DNA of 35,887 bases from an uncultured Sutterella sp. (GCA_944392755.1 CALXXT010000048.1:1-35887); one strand, 5' to 3'. Counted from the first letter of the stretch, positions 8,621 to 18,362 are shown. A program made the numbers and translations. Notes: generated from the letters alone by a model not told the origin.

Positions 8621-9139
8621 ATGGCTAAGGTTCAAGGTAAGAACGCGGTCGACGAACAGGACGACGGCCTGCGTGAAAAGATGATTGCGGTCAACCGCGT
8701 CACGAAGGTTGTGAAGGGCGGTCGCATCCTCGCTTTCGCTGCCCTCACGGTGGTCGGCGACGGCGATGGCTCGATCGGCATGGGCACGGGCAAGTCTCGT
8801 GAAGTGCCGCAGTCCGTCTCGAAGGCGATGGAACGTGCTCGTCACTCGATGAAGCGCGTCCCGCTCAAGAACGGCACGCTGCCGCACGCCGTGGAAGGCC
8901 GTCATGGCGCTTCCCGCGTCATCATGATGCCCGCCCCGGAAGGCACGGGCGTCATCGCCGGTGGTCCGATGCGCGCCGTTTGCGATGCCGTCGGCATCCG
9001 CAACGTCGTTGCGAAGGCCTATGGTTCGACGAATCCCTACAACATGGTTCGCGCCACGCTTAACGCGCTCGGCAACCTCCGCAGCGCTGCGGACATTGCT
9101 GCCAAGCGCGGCAAGACGGTCGAAGAACTGCTCGGCTAA
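8621..9139 (+). CDS. rpsE: 30S ribosomal protein S5
   Basis: 172 residues. The dsRBD-like N-terminal domain begins at [19 protein letters not shown] (residues 15-33), followed by the loop [18 protein letters not shown] where spectinomycin-resistance changes map in E. coli. S5 contributes to decoding fidelity with S4. The sequence looks wild type in that region, but I make no resistance claim. Confidence 0.98.
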   Translation: MAKVQGKNAVDEQDDGLREKMIAVNRVTKVVKGGRILAFAALTVVGDGDGSIGMGTGKSREVPQSVSKAMERARHSMKRVPLKNGTLPHAVEGRHGASRVIMMPAPEGTGVIAGGPMRAVCDAVGIRNVVAKAYGSTNPYNMVRATLNALGNLRSAADIAAKRGKTVEELLG

Positions 9140-9154
9140 TCAGGAGACCAAGAC

Positions 9155-9337
9155 ATGTCCGATAAGAAGACCCTCAAGGTCACTCTGGTGAAGAGCCCGA
9201 TCGGCACGAACGCCGATCATCGCGCTACCGTTCTCGGTCTGGGTCTGAAGAAGATCCGCCAGACGGCAGTTCTTGAAGACACTCCGGCCGTTCGCGGCAT
9301 GATCAAGAAAGTCGCGTATCTCGTTCGCGTCGAATGA
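9155..9337 (+). CDS. rpmD: 50S ribosomal protein L30
   Basis: 60 residues, the short bacterial L30, with [20 protein letters not shown] and [21 protein letters not shown]. It is preceded by CAGGAG at 9141-9146. Its stop lies in an ATGA overlap with a possible early rplO codon at 9334, but the better rplO start is at 9352. Confidence 0.97.
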   Translation: MSDKKTLKVTLVKSPIGTNADHRATVLGLGLKKIRQTAVLEDTPAVRGMIKKVAYLVRVE

Positions 9338-9351
9338 TCAAGGATATCGAA

Positions 9352-9786
9352 ATGCGTTTGAATACCATCAAGCCCGCTGAGGGCTCGAAGCAGGCCCGCC
9401 ACCGCGTCGGTCGCGGCGTCGGCAGCGGCTGGGGCAAGACTGCCGGCCGTGGCCACAAGGGCCAGAAGTCGCGTGCTGGCGGCTTCCACAAGGTCGGTTT
9501 TGAAGGCGGCCAGATGCCGATGTATCGCCGGCTGCCGAAGCGCGGCTTTGTCTCGCTCACCCGCAAGTACTGCGAAGTTGTTCGACTTTCCGACCTGCAG
9601 CGTCTCGGCGTCGACGAAATCGATCTGCTCGTCCTGAAGCAGGCCGGCGTCGTCTCTTCCAAGGCGCAGAATGCGCGCGTCATCCTTTCGGGCGAAATCT
9701 CCCGCAAGGTCGTCGTTCGCGGTCTCGGCGTCACGAAGGGTGCCCGTGCGGCTATCGAAGCCGCCGGTGGCTCCGTCGCCGAATAA
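9352..9786 (+). CDS. rplO: 50S ribosomal protein L15
   Basis: 144 residues, exactly the E. coli length, when started at ATG 9352 ([13 protein letters not shown]), which follows AAGGA (9340-9344) at 7 nt. An in-frame ATG at 9334 would add six non-conserved residues. The glycine/arginine-rich N-terminal tail ([20 protein letters not shown]) threads into 23S rRNA. It directly precedes secY, as in most bacteria. Confidence 0.96.
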   Translation: MRLNTIKPAEGSKQARHRVGRGVGSGWGKTAGRGHKGQKSRAGGFHKVGFEGGQMPMYRRLPKRGFVSLTRKYCEVVRLSDLQRLGVDEIDLLVLKQAGVVSSKAQNARVILSGEISRKVVVRGLGVTKGARAAIEAAGGSVAE

Positions 9787-9812
9787 GTCTGACACTCGCA
9801 AAGAGGTAGAAC

Positions 9813-11138
<1,326 letters not shown>

Positions 11139-11189
11139 TTCAAAAGCATTGCTTTGGCGGCACTGGATTCCGCGATGGTGGGATCCTGC

Positions 11190-11217
11190 GGGCGGTCCGA
11201 TTCGGGCCGCCCGTTTT
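11190..11217 (+). terminator. Intrinsic terminator after secY
   Basis: A 10-bp stem with one G-T wobble (11190-11199 with 11203-11212, arm GGGCGGTCCG) closes on a 3-nt loop and is followed by GTTTT (11213-11217). It separates the spc block from rpmJ-rpsM-rpsK. A fresh promoter follows at 11259. Confidence 0.7.
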
Positions 11218-11258
11218 CCATTCGGAATGCGGCGAGATTTTCCCTACTCGTCAGTGAG

Positions 11259-11287
11259 TTGCATAATCGCCGCAGTTCGATTATTAT
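11259..11287 (+). promoter_or_regulatory. Likely promoter of rpmJ and the alpha block, spanned by an inverted repeat
   Basis: TTGCAT (11259-11264, 3/6) and TATTAT (11282-11287, 5/6) are spaced 17 nt. Within the promoter, ATAATCG (11263-11269) and CGATTAT (11278-11284) form a perfect 7-bp inverted repeat with 8 nt between, overlapping both hexamers. This resembles an operator in position, but could also be chance in an AT-richer patch. The location after a strong terminator supports a promoter. Confidence 0.5.
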
Positions 11288-11315
11288 TCAGCGTTTCTGC
11301 CGTGTGGGCATATGT

Positions 11316-11327
11316 TATGCATGCATA
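11316..11327 (+). repeat. 12-bp perfect palindrome in the rpmJ leader
   Basis: TATGCATGCATA reads identically on both strands. It lies about 20-30 nt after the predicted transcription start and 9 nt before the rpmJ Shine-Dalgarno GGAG (11336-11339). GCATAT also occurs just upstream at 11308-11313. It could be a protein-binding site; as RNA it has no real loop, so a hairpin is unlikely. Confidence 0.6.
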
Positions 11328-11345
11328 TTGCATGTGGAGATAAGA

Positions 11346-11459
11346 ATGAAGGTTAGAGCTTCAGTCAAAAAGATGTGCCGCAACTGCAAGATCATCAAGC
11401 GCAAGGGCGTCGTCCGCGTGATCTGCAGTGACCCGCGTCACAAGCAGCGTCAAGGCTAA
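11346..11459 (+). CDS. rpmJ: 50S ribosomal protein L36, zinc-ribbon form
   Basis: 37 residues, [20 protein letters not shown]..., with zinc ligands C11, C14, C27 and H32 all present. This is the zinc-containing L36 form. The ATG follows GGAG (11336-11339) at 6 nt. In many Burkholderiales infA lies between secY and rpmJ; here there is only a terminator, promoter and leader. rpsM follows after 12 nt. Confidence 0.97.
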   Translation: MKVRASVKKMCRNCKIIKRKGVVRVICSDPRHKQRQG

Positions 11460-11471
11460 AGAGGTAACACA

Positions 11472-11837
11472 ATGGCTCGTATCGCCGGTATCAACATTCC
11501 GCCGCAGCAGCACGCCGAAATCGGCTTGACCGCCATTTACGGCATCGGCCGCTCGCGCGCCCGCATGATTCTCGATTCGTGCGAAATCCCCTATTCCAAG
11601 AAGGTGAAGGATCTCACCGACGCTGAACTCGAACGCGTCCGCGACGCCGTTTCGAAGTTCACGGTCGAAGGCGATCTTCGCCGCGAAGTGCAGCTCTCGA
11701 TCAAGCGTTTGATCGACCTCGGCACGTACCGCGGCATGCGTCACCGCCGCGGTCTTCCCTGCCGCGGTCAGCGCACCCGCACCAATGCTCGCACCCGCAA
11801 GGGCCCGCGTAAGGCCGGCGTGGCGCTTAAGAAGTAA
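11472..11837 (+). CDS. rpsM: 30S ribosomal protein S13
   Basis: 121 residues starting [20 protein letters not shown], with a helix-hairpin-helix [11 protein letters not shown] (about residues 18-28) and the basic C-terminal tail [16 protein letters not shown] that contacts P-site tRNA. S13 forms bridges B1a/B1b with the 50S. AGAGGTAA at 11460-11467 precedes the ATG. Confidence 0.98.
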   Translation: MARIAGINIPPQQHAEIGLTAIYGIGRSRARMILDSCEIPYSKKVKDLTDAELERVRDAVSKFTVEGDLRREVQLSIKRLIDLGTYRGMRHRRGLPCRGQRTRTNARTRKGPRKAGVALKK

Positions 11838-11846
11838 AGGACTACT

Positions 11847-12254
11847 ATGGCTGGCAACAATTCCAAGAACGCAGCCGCTGCCCGCGGCCGCAAGAAGGTT
11901 CGTAAGGTTGTGACCGACGGCATCGCTCACGTGCATGCCTCGTTCAACAACACGATCGTGACGATTACCGACCGTCAGGGCAATGCGATTGCTGCGTCCT
12001 CGTCGGGTGCTCAGGGCTTCAAGGGCTCGCGCAAGTCCACGCCCTTTGCCGCGCAGGTCGCTGCCGACCACGCCGGCAAGATCGCCATCGAGCATGGTCT
12101 CAAGAACGTTGAAGTCCGCATTTGGGGTCCCGGCCCCGGCCGCGAATCGTCGGTTCGCGCTCTCAATGCGCTCGGCATCCGCGTGACCTCCATTCAGGAC
12201 GTCACCCCGATTCCGCACAACGGCGTTCGTCCCTCCAAGCGTCGTCGCGTTTAA
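11847..12254 (+). CDS. rpsK: 30S ribosomal protein S11
   Basis: 135 residues with [21 protein letters not shown] and the C-terminal signature [16 protein letters not shown]11 lies on the 30S platform near the mRNA exit. Nine nt separate it from rpsM, so they are cotranscribed. A 102-nt gap with two hairpins follows before rpsD. Confidence 0.98.
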   Translation: MAGNNSKNAAAARGRKKVRKVVTDGIAHVHASFNNTIVTITDRQGNAIAASSSGAQGFKGSRKSTPFAAQVAADHAGKIAIEHGLKNVEVRIWGPGPGRESSVRALNALGIRVTSIQDVTPIPHNGVRPSKRRRV

Positions 12255-12284
12255 TTTTCATACCAGTTTTCTGTTGATCCCCCC

Positions 12285-12335
12285 GTTCGCTGGCTGATGA
12301 CTGAGGCGAGCGAACTGAATGTAGGGAATCCTACA
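12285..12335 (+). promoter_or_regulatory. Two hairpins in the rpsK-rpsD gap
   Basis: GTTCGCT (12285-12291) pairs with AGCGAAC (12309-12315) around 17 nt; next to it, TGTAGG (12320-12325) pairs with CCTACA (12330-12335) around a 4-nt loop. No T-run follows. The Shine-Dalgarno GAGAGG of rpsD is at 12342-12347. S4, the product of rpsD, controls the alpha operon in E. coli, so this would be a natural site for control, but I cannot match it to the known S4 pseudoknot. Confidence 0.4.
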
Positions 12336-12356
12336 GGATAAGAGAGGCATTTCTAA

Positions 12357-12983
12357 ATGGCACGATATCTCGGTCCCAAGCTCAAGCTTTCGCGTCGCGA
12401 AGGCATTGACCTGAATCTGAAGAGCGCCCGTCGTTCGTTTGAATCCAAAGTCAAGGACGTCGGTTCCAAGCCGGGCCAGCACGGTAAGATTTCCGGAGCC
12501 CGCATGTCCGACTACGGCAACCAGATGCGCGAAGCGCAGAAGGCCAAGCGTATGTATGGCGTTCTCGAACGTCAGTTCCGCCGCTATTTCGCTGAGGCGT
12601 CCCGTCTCCGCGGCAACACCGGTGAAAAGCTGATCCAGCTCCTCGAGAGCCGTCTTGACAACGTCGTTTACCGCATGGGCTTCGGCTCAACGCGCGCTGA
12701 AGCGCGTCAGCTCGTGAGCCACGGCGCCATTCTGGTGAACGGCAAGAAGGTCGACATTCCGTCCTACTCCGTCCGCGCCGGCGACGTCGTCTCCGTCCGC
12801 GAAAAGGCCCAGAAGCAGGTTCGCATCGCTGAAGCGCTCGATCTCGCTCAGCAGAACGGCTTCCCGGCTTGGGTTACGGTTGATCCGAAGAAGTTCGAAG
12901 GCACCTTCAAGAATGCTCCGGCCCGCGACGAAGTCGCTCCGGAAATCAATGAAGCGCTGATCATCGAACGCTACTCCCGTTAA
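12357..12983 (+). CDS. rpsD: 30S ribosomal protein S4
   Basis: 208 residues with [19 protein letters not shown] and an S4 RNA-binding domain (about residues 97-160: [20 protein letters not shown]). No zinc-binding cysteines, as in other C-minus S4 proteins. S4 starts 30S assembly and, with S3 and S5, lines the mRNA entry. ATG 12357 follows GAGAGG. It is separated from rpoA by 272 nt that contain a strong hairpin and a terminator. Confidence 0.98.
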   Translation: MARYLGPKLKLSRREGIDLNLKSARRSFESKVKDVGSKPGQHGKISGARMSDYGNQMREAQKAKRMYGVLERQFRRYFAEASRLRGNTGEKLIQLLESRLDNVVYRMGFGSTRAEARQLVSHGAILVNGKKVDIPSYSVRAGDVVSVREKAQKQVRIAEALDLAQQNGFPAWVTVDPKKFEGTFKNAPARDEVAPEINEALIIERYSR

Positions 12984-13000
12984 TTTTGGAGTAACGGACT

Positions 13001-13032
13001 CCTGCACGCGGCGGGCCTGCCGCCGCTTCAGG
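13001..13032 (+). promoter_or_regulatory. Strong GC-rich hairpin after rpsD
   Basis: GCGGCGG (13008-13014) pairs with CCGCCGC (13020-13026) around a 5-nt loop, and an outer CCTG (13001-13004) pairs with CAGG (13029-13032). No T-run follows, so it may protect the mRNA 3' end or assist the terminator 30 nt downstream. Confidence 0.5.
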
Positions 13033-13060
13033 ATTCCACCCACACGCAGAAAAGGCAGAG

Positions 13061-13084
13061 CGCGGCGCATGAGCGCCGCGTTTT
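13061..13084 (+). terminator. Intrinsic terminator between rpsD and rpoA
   Basis: A perfect 8-bp stem, CGCGGCGC (13061-13068) with GCGCCGCG (13073-13080), encloses a 4-nt loop and is followed by TTTT (13081-13084). It lies inside what is usually one alpha operon and suggests that rpoA is at least partly transcribed from a separate start. Confidence 0.65.
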
Positions 13085-13132
13085 GCATCTCAAGCCGGAG
13101 AATTTGCACGAAGCGAATTTTCCTGCTTGCGA

Positions 13133-13138
13133 TACAAT
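13133..13138 (+). promoter_or_regulatory. Possible -10 element for rpoA
   Basis: TACAAT (5/6 to TATAAT) lies 117 nt before rpoA and 49 nt after the terminator. The best -35-like sequence, TTGCAC (13104-13109), is 23 nt away, too far for a normal promoter. The location is right for a promoter, but the sequence evidence is weak. Confidence 0.25.
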
Positions 13139-13255
13139 GAAGCGCCTCGAGGCGTCGCAGCGCGCCACGATGGACTCCTCTCTGTGAGGTCGCAGTTTTG
13201 GCTGCTCAGCCTTATCGGTGTAACGAGCCGAGGGTATTGTTAAAGGTAGTTCAAT

Positions 13256-14269
13256 ATGGCTAATACCGCTCTTTTGAAGCCGACTTCCGTCGAAGTGGAA
13301 GTCGACCCGCAGAACCCCAACAGCGCCGTCATCACGCTCGAGCCGTTCGAGCGCGGCTACGGCCACACGCTCGGCAATGCGCTTCGCCGCATTCTTTTGA
13401 GCTCCATGGTGGGTTATGCGCCGACCGAAGCCCAGATCACGGGCATTGTGCACGAGTACTCCCAGATCGACGGCGTCCTTGAAGACGTCGTGGACATTCT
13501 GCTCAACCTGAAGGGCGTCGTCTTCAAGCTTGAAAGCCGCGACGAAGTGACCCTCATGCTCCGCAAGGAAGGTGAAGGCGTCGTCACCGCCGCCGACTTC
13601 GATCTGCCGCATGACGTGACGGTGCTTAATCCGGAGCACGTCATCGCTCACCTTTCGGGCGGCCGTCTCGAAATGCAGATCAAGGTCGAAAAGGGCCGCG
13701 GCTATCAGCCCGGCGATCTCCGCGGCTTCCGTGAAGACTATTCGAAGACGAACATCGGCCGCATCATCATGGATGCGTCCTTCTCGCCCATCCGCCGCGT
13801 GGCTTATCAGGTGATGGCTGCCCGCGTCGCTCAGCGCACCGACCTCGACAAGCTCGAGATGAAGATCGAAACGAACGGCGCCATTGGTCCGGAAGACGCG
13901 CTGCGTGAAGCCGTGCGCATTCTTCAGGATCAGCTCGCCGTCTTCGGCACCCTGCAGACCGAAGGCCCGGCCGACGCCAATGCGGCCGCCGACGCCAACG
14001 CGCCTGCTCCGATTGATCCGATCCTCCTGCGTCCGGTCGACGACCTCGAACTCACGGTTCGTTCAGCCAACTGCCTCAAGGCCGAAAGCGTTTACTACAT
14101 CGGTGATCTGATCCAGCGTACGGAAAACGAACTCCTGAAGACGCCGAACCTCGGCCGCAAGTCGCTCAACGAAATCAAGGAAGTGCTGGCCGCTCACGGT
14201 CTCACGCTTGGCAGCAAGCTCGAGAACTGGCCGCCCGCCAACCTCATTGAGAAGTCCGAGAAGAAGTAA
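13256..14269 (+). CDS. rpoA: DNA-directed RNA polymerase subunit alpha
   Basis: 337 residues. The N-terminal dimerisation domain (about 1-235) includes [18 protein letters not shown] (about residues 38-55). A linker rich in Ala, Asp and Asn (about 237-250, including [11 protein letters not shown]) leads to the C-terminal domain (about 255-325) with [20 protein letters not shown] and [15 protein letters not shown], which contacts UP elements and activators. The ATG follows AAAGG (13242-13246). It forms the core enzyme with beta, beta' and omega, encoded elsewhere. Confidence 0.98.
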   Translation: MANTALLKPTSVEVEVDPQNPNSAVITLEPFERGYGHTLGNALRRILLSSMVGYAPTEAQITGIVHEYSQIDGVLEDVVDILLNLKGVVFKLESRDEVTLMLRKEGEGVVTAADFDLPHDVTVLNPEHVIAHLSGGRLEMQIKVEKGRGYQPGDLRGFREDYSKTNIGRIIMDASFSPIRRVAYQVMAARVAQRTDLDKLEMKIETNGAIGPEDALREAVRILQDQLAVFGTLQTEGPADANAAADANAPAPIDPILLRPVDDLELTVRSANCLKAESVYYIGDLIQRTENELLKTPNLGRKSLNEIKEVLAAHGLTLGSKLENWPPANLIEKSEKK

Positions 14270-14288
14270 TTCTTCCGCTGCGGACCGC

Positions 14289-14318
14289 TTGAAAACGAAG
14301 GCGCGATTCTCGTATAAT
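14289..14318 (+). promoter_or_regulatory. Near-consensus sigma70 promoter for rplQ
   Basis: TTGAAA (14289-14294, 5/6) and TATAAT (14313-14318, 6/6) are separated by 18 nt. It is the best promoter match in the window. Its -10 lies mostly in the loop of the 13-bp inverted repeat at 14296-14328. Transcription would begin near 14325, giving a leader of about 110 nt before rplQ. Confidence 0.65.
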
Positions 14319-14328
14319 CGCGCCTTCG
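14296..14328 (+). repeat. Perfect 13-bp inverted repeat overlapping the rplQ promoter
   Basis: The arm CGAAGGCGCGATT (14296-14308) is perfectly complementary to 14316-14328, with 7 nt between. It starts just after the -35, contains the -10 across its loop and right arm, and ends at the predicted transcription start. There is no T-run after it, so it is not a standard terminator. It may act as an operator, a cruciform-prone site, or as an RNA hairpin in read-through rpoA mRNA. Confidence 0.85.
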
Positions 14329-14329
14329 A

Positions 14330-14399
14330 CGCGTCTACCCGACCGCCTGTCATCGGGATAGAAGATCAACGGGAGACGCGCGGTGGCGACCTTCGGGTC
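14330..14399 (+). promoter_or_regulatory. Structured leader of rplQ
   Basis: CGCGTCT (14330-14336) pairs with AGACGCG (14374-14380); within it CCCGA (14338-14342) pairs with TCGGG (14353-14357). A separate short stem, GACC-TTCG-GGTC (14388-14399), has the very stable UUCG tetraloop. The rplQ Shine-Dalgarno AAGGA (14420-14424) lies downstream, unpaired. I do not recognise a known RNA family; this is a candidate L17 leader. Confidence 0.45.
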
Positions 14400-14434
14400 C
14401 CTCTAATCACTAGATTTTTAAGGAATAAAACAAA

Positions 14435-14842
14435 ATGCGTCATCGTCACGGTCAGCGCAAGCTCAACCGCACCACGTCCCATCGTCTCGCCATGCTCCGC
14501 AACATGGCCTGCTCGCTCATCAAGCACGAAGCGATCCGCACGACGCTTCCGAAGGCGAAGGAACTGCGCCGCGTCGTCGAGCCTCTCATCACGCTCGCCA
14601 AGGAGCCTACGGTTGCCAATCGCCGTCTCGCTTTCAACCGTCTTCGCGACCGCGAAGTCGTCTGCAAGCTCTTCGACGTGATCGGCCCGCGCTTTGCCGA
14701 ACGCAAGGGTGGCTACACGCGCATTCTCAAGATGGGCTTCCGCGTTGGCGACAATGCTCCGATGGCCTACATGGAGCTTGTTGAGCACGCCGTTCAGGCT
14801 GAAGAAGTGAAGGCTGAAGCCGAAGCTCCCAAGGCTGAATAA
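14435..14842 (+). CDS. rplQ: 50S ribosomal protein L17
   Basis: 135 residues with [20 protein letters not shown] and the conserved [20 protein letters not shown]. The last 20 or so residues ([13 protein letters not shown]) are an acidic, Ala/Glu/Lys tail beyond the conserved core. L17 is near the tunnel exit. It normally follows rpoA closely; here a 165-nt gap with its own strong promoter intervenes. A terminator follows at 14882-14920. Confidence 0.98.
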   Translation: MRHRHGQRKLNRTTSHRLAMLRNMACSLIKHEAIRTTLPKAKELRRVVEPLITLAKEPTVANRRLAFNRLRDREVVCKLFDVIGPRFAERKGGYTRILKMGFRVGDNAPMAYMELVEHAVQAEEVKAEAEAPKAE

Positions 14843-14881
14843 TCAACTGTAAGGCGCGGTCTGTCGGATCGCTCTTGCCCT

Positions 14882-14920
14882 AAGCCCGTTTCTCGTCGAC
14901 CTGGCGGAAGCGGGCTTTTT
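14882..14920 (+). terminator. Intrinsic terminator after rplQ
   Basis: AAGCCCG (14882-14888) pairs with CGGGCTT (14911-14917) around 22 nt, ending in TTTTT (14916-14920). It closes the ribosomal cluster. hslR begins only 20 nt later with its own Shine-Dalgarno, so its transcription depends on read-through or on a promoter I cannot see. Confidence 0.6.
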
Positions 14921-14940
14921 CTCGATTGGAGGACAAGTCC

Positions 14941-15339
14941 ATGGAGAGCATGCGCATCGACAAGTGGCTTTGGGCCGCGCGCTTCTTCAAAACGCGCTCG
15001 ATCGCTCAGGATGAGGTGTCTCTCGGACGCGTGCTGATCGGCGGTGTCCGCGCCAAGCCCTCGCGTGAGATTCGGCCCGGGGATCGGCTTGAAATTCACC
15101 GTGGACAGGAAGTCTTTACCGTGTACGTCGAGGCGCTTTCGAATCAGCGCGGGCCGGCCGCGCAGGCGCAGACGCTTTACCGCGAGACTCAGGAGAGCGT
15201 CGAGGCCCGCGCCCGCGCGCGAGAGATGCAGAAGCTCGCCGCCGAACCCGCCCTCGCCGTCGATCGGGGGCGAGGGCGGCCGACGAAGAAGGAGGGGCGC
15301 GAGCTGCGCCGCTTCAAGTCAAGCTTCTGGGAGTCCTGA
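14941..15339 (+). CDS. hslR: Heat-shock RNA-binding protein Hsp15 family (S4 domain)
   Basis: 132 residues. An S4 RNA-binding domain occupies about residues 4-65, beginning MRIDKWLWAARFFKTRSIAQ. The C-terminal tail is long and basic (RGRGRPTKKEGRELRRFK). In E. coli Hsp15 binds free 50S subunits that carry stalled peptidyl-tRNA and helps recycle them. The ATG at 14941 follows GGAGGA (14928-14933); an ATG at 14950 is also possible. It sits just after the ribosomal cluster and converges on hemB, with a bidirectional terminator between. Confidence 0.9.
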   Translation: MESMRIDKWLWAARFFKTRSIAQDEVSLGRVLIGGVRAKPSREIRPGDRLEIHRGQEVFTVYVEALSNQRGPAAQAQTLYRETQESVEARARAREMQKLAAEPALAVDRGRGRPTKKEGRELRRFKSSFWES

Positions 15340-15343
15340 AGCG

Positions 15344-15384
15344 AAAATCGGCCGAACGCACGAAGTCGTCCGGCCGAGTCTTTT
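15344..15384. terminator. Bidirectional terminator between hslR and hemB
   Basis: TCGGCCG (15348-15354) pairs with CGGCCGA (15371-15377). AAAA precedes the stem (15344-15347), giving TTTT on the minus strand, and GTCTTTT follows it (15378-15384) on the plus strand. It can therefore end both convergent transcripts. Confidence 0.6.
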
Positions 15385-15401
15385 GGGACTATGAAAGCAG
15401 A

Positions 15402-16424
<1,023 letters not shown>

Positions 16425-17099
16425 TCATTGTTGAAGAGAATTGGAGGATTCGCTGGTGGGTTCCAGTTCGGAAGCCACCGGCGCAAGCCAAGCTTCAAGC
16501 GTTTCGCGGAGTTGTTCAACGCCTTCGCGCTTCAGGCCGGAGAAAAGCTGCACGTCGACCGAGCTGCCGAATTCGGCAGCCCGCGCCTGAGCGAGCTTGA
16601 GCGCGGCGCGCTTTTCCATGGTTTTGAGCTGATCGCTTTTGTTGAGCAGCCAGAGCATGCGAACGCCCGGACGTTCGCGCATGAAGTCGATCACCCATTC
16701 GTCGCCCGGCATGAAGGGCCGGCGTGCGTCCATGACGAGCACAAGGCCGGCGAGAGTCGGCCGTTCGGCGAGATATCCGCCGACAAGCTCAGACCAGGAG
16801 CCTCGGATGGATTCGTTCGCCTTGGCAAAGCCGTAGCCCGGAAGATCTACGAGATATCCCGCGGGAATGCGCTCGCCCGAAGGAGCCTTCCGCGTGAGCG
16901 AAAAGAAGTTGAGCAGCTGCGTGCGGCCGGGCGTCTTTGAAGAGAAGGCTAGGCGCGTCTTTCTTGTCAGCACGTTGATGGTCGTCGACTTGCCGGCGTT
17001 GGAGCGGCCGGCGAAGGCGATCTCGGGAAGGCGGGCGGGCGGGCAGCCGTCGTAGGCGGCTGCGGAAACGTCGAAGCGCGCGGAATCGAAGAGGCTCAC
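16425..17099 (-). CDS. engB: Ribosome-biogenesis GTPase EngB (YsxC/YihA)
   Basis: 224 residues with G1 GRSNAGKST (31-39), G2 Thr (T60), G3 DLPGYG (85-90) and G4 NKSD (153-156). EngB is an essential GTPase in late 50S assembly. The start is a GTG at 17099: an in-frame stop (TGA, with the ATG of another frame) lies a short distance upstream, and no good Shine-Dalgarno is visible, so translation may be weak or coupled. A hairpin at 17130-17151 precedes it. hemB follows, as in other Burkholderiales. Confidence 0.96.
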   Translation of the reverse strand: MSLFDSARFDVSAAAYDGCPPARLPEIAFAGRSNAGKSTTINVLTRKTRLAFSSKTPGRTQLLNFFSLTRKAPSGERIPAGYLVDLPGYGFAKANESIRGSWSELVGGYLAERPTLAGLVLVMDARRPFMPGDEWVIDFMRERPGVRMLWLLNKSDQLKTMEKRAALKLAQARAAEFGSSVDVQLFSGLKREGVEQLRETLEAWLAPVASELEPTSESSNSLQQ

Positions 17100-17129
17100 G
17101 AGGTGCGGGTCCGTAATAAAGGGTGAAGC

Positions 17130-17151
17130 GGGCGTTCATGGAGGAACGCCC
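17130..17151 (-). promoter_or_regulatory. Hairpin in the apbE-engB gap
   Basis: GGGCGTTC (17130-17137) pairs with GAACGCCC (17144-17151) around a 6-nt loop. Read on the minus strand, no immediate T-run follows, only CTTTATT after 9 nt. It may be a weak terminator for apbE or part of the engB leader. Confidence 0.4.
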
Positions 17152-17191
17152 TCCGAAGTTCAGATCTTAGTCGCGATGCCTTACTTTTGCG

Positions 17192-18277
17192 TTACGGTGC
17201 GACGCCGATTGTTTCGAGCGCTATGGTTTTGTCGGCAAGGGTGATGCGGTCGGCAAGCGCGGCGCTCACGGCGCAGCGCTTGAGATCCTTCGAGAGAAGC
17301 ACAGCCTTGACGTCTGGGTGCGCTTTCAAAAAGGCGGAGGAACGCTCCCATCCCATGGCGAAGAAGGCCGTGCACAGTGCGTCGGCGCGGGCGCCGTCGC
17401 GGTCGATGATGCTCACCGAGGCGAGGTCCGTGTCGACGGGACGCCCCGTGCGGGCGCTGAGGATGTGTCCGTAGCGCTTGCCGTTCTTCGTGAAGTTGCG
17501 CTCATAGGCGCCCGAAGTGATGACGCTTTCGTCTTCGGCAAGCACGACGGCGAAGTAGGAGCCGCGCTCGCGGTCGGGCCGCTGCAGGCCGATGCGCCAG
17601 GGCTTGCCGTCTGGGCGCGAGCCGAGGAGCGCGATGTTGCCTCCAAGGTCGAGCACGGCGCGCACGGCTCCCGCCCGACGGAGCCGCTCGGTGATCGCTT
17701 CTCCGACGTAGCCTTTGGCGATACCGCCCAGGTCGATCTTCTGCCCCGGAGCGATGCGCATCCGCCAGCCGGCCTCGGGTGTGCGCTCGATCTGCACGTG
17801 ACGGTGGTCGACGAGCTTCAGCGCCGCCGAGATCTCGGCATCCGACGGAATGCGGCTTCCGTCAAAACCGATTTTCCAGAGCTCCACCACCGGGCCGATC
17901 ATGGGTTCGAAGGCGCTTTCCGTCTCTTCGGCGATTTCTAGTGCGCGTCGGGTAAGTTCGGCCGTTTCGGCGTCCACTTCGACGAAAGAGCCGCTTTGCG
18001 CGTTGACGCGTGCGAGCGGCGTGTCTTCATGCACGCTCAGCGCGGACTCGTAGCGGACGATTTCGGATTCGGCGAGCTTGGCGAGTTCGCGCGTCTTTTC
18101 AGGATCCGCGGCGAAGACCCGCCCGCTGATGAAGGTGCCCATGTGCAGGCTCTTCCAGGAAAGCTCGTATTCGGCGGGCGCTTCGGCAGAAACTTGATCC
18201 GAAGATGCCGGGGCGACAGCGGGCGAGCCCGCAAGGCAAAGGCTCAGGGCCATGGGAAGAAGCGGCTTCAAGTTCAT
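17192..18277 (-). CDS. apbE: FAD:protein FMN transferase ApbE
   Basis: 361 residues with a Sec-type N-terminal signal (about residues 1-22, hydrophobic core LLPMALSLCLAG, likely cut near AVA). ApbE attaches FMN from FAD to a threonine of secreted or membrane proteins, using Mg. Conserved motifs are present: DLGGIAKGY (182-190), LDLGGN (209-214), HILSARTGRP (271-280) and ADALCTAFFAMG (298-309). A cysteine in the signal region is not in a good lipobox. The gene directly downstream of a likely substrate (18363-18692) on the same strand supports the call; a terminator lies between them. Confidence 0.95.
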   Translation of the reverse strand: MNLKPLLPMALSLCLAGSPAVAPASSDQVSAEAPAEYELSWKSLHMGTFISGRVFAADPEKTRELAKLAESEIVRYESALSVHEDTPLARVNAQSGSFVEVDAETAELTRRALEIAEETESAFEPMIGPVVELWKIGFDGSRIPSDAEISAALKLVDHRHVQIERTPEAGWRMRIAPGQKIDLGGIAKGYVGEAITERLRRAGAVRAVLDLGGNIALLGSRPDGKPWRIGLQRPDRERGSYFAVVLAEDESVITSGAYERNFTKNGKRYGHILSARTGRPVDTDLASVSIIDRDGARADALCTAFFAMGWERSSAFLKAHPDVKAVLLSKDLKRCAVSAALADRITLADKTIALETIGVAP

Positions 18278-18306
18278 GAGACGAAAAATGCGTTGGCGGC
18301 AAGAGG

Positions 18307-18341
18307 AAAAGAGGGGGCCCGCGCGAGCGGGTCCCCTCTTT
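18307..18341 (-). terminator. Intrinsic terminator after the FMN-binding gene
   Basis: Arms at 18308-18322 and 18327-18341 form a 15-bp stem with one G-T wobble and a 4-nt loop. On the minus strand the stem is followed by a TTTT run. It limits read-through from the FMN-binding gene into apbE, so the two may be expressed at different levels. Confidence 0.8.
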
Positions 18342-18362
18342 CGGCTGAAAAGAATGCGTGGA

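Noticed and set aside
11149-11345. Open frames before rpmJ as a degraded or short infA
   Set aside because: No S1/OB-fold sequence such as the IF-1 start is recognisable in any frame; the region is better explained by terminator, promoter and leader.
14296-14328. The 13-bp repeat as a plain rpoA terminator
   Set aside because: The sequence after the stem (ACGCGTCTACCC) has no T-run, and a consensus -10 lies in the loop; a pure terminator role does not fit.
17100-17139. ATG at 17139 on the - strand as an engB start
   Set aside because: It is in a different frame from engB, and a stop lies in the engB frame there; the frame it opens has no family features.
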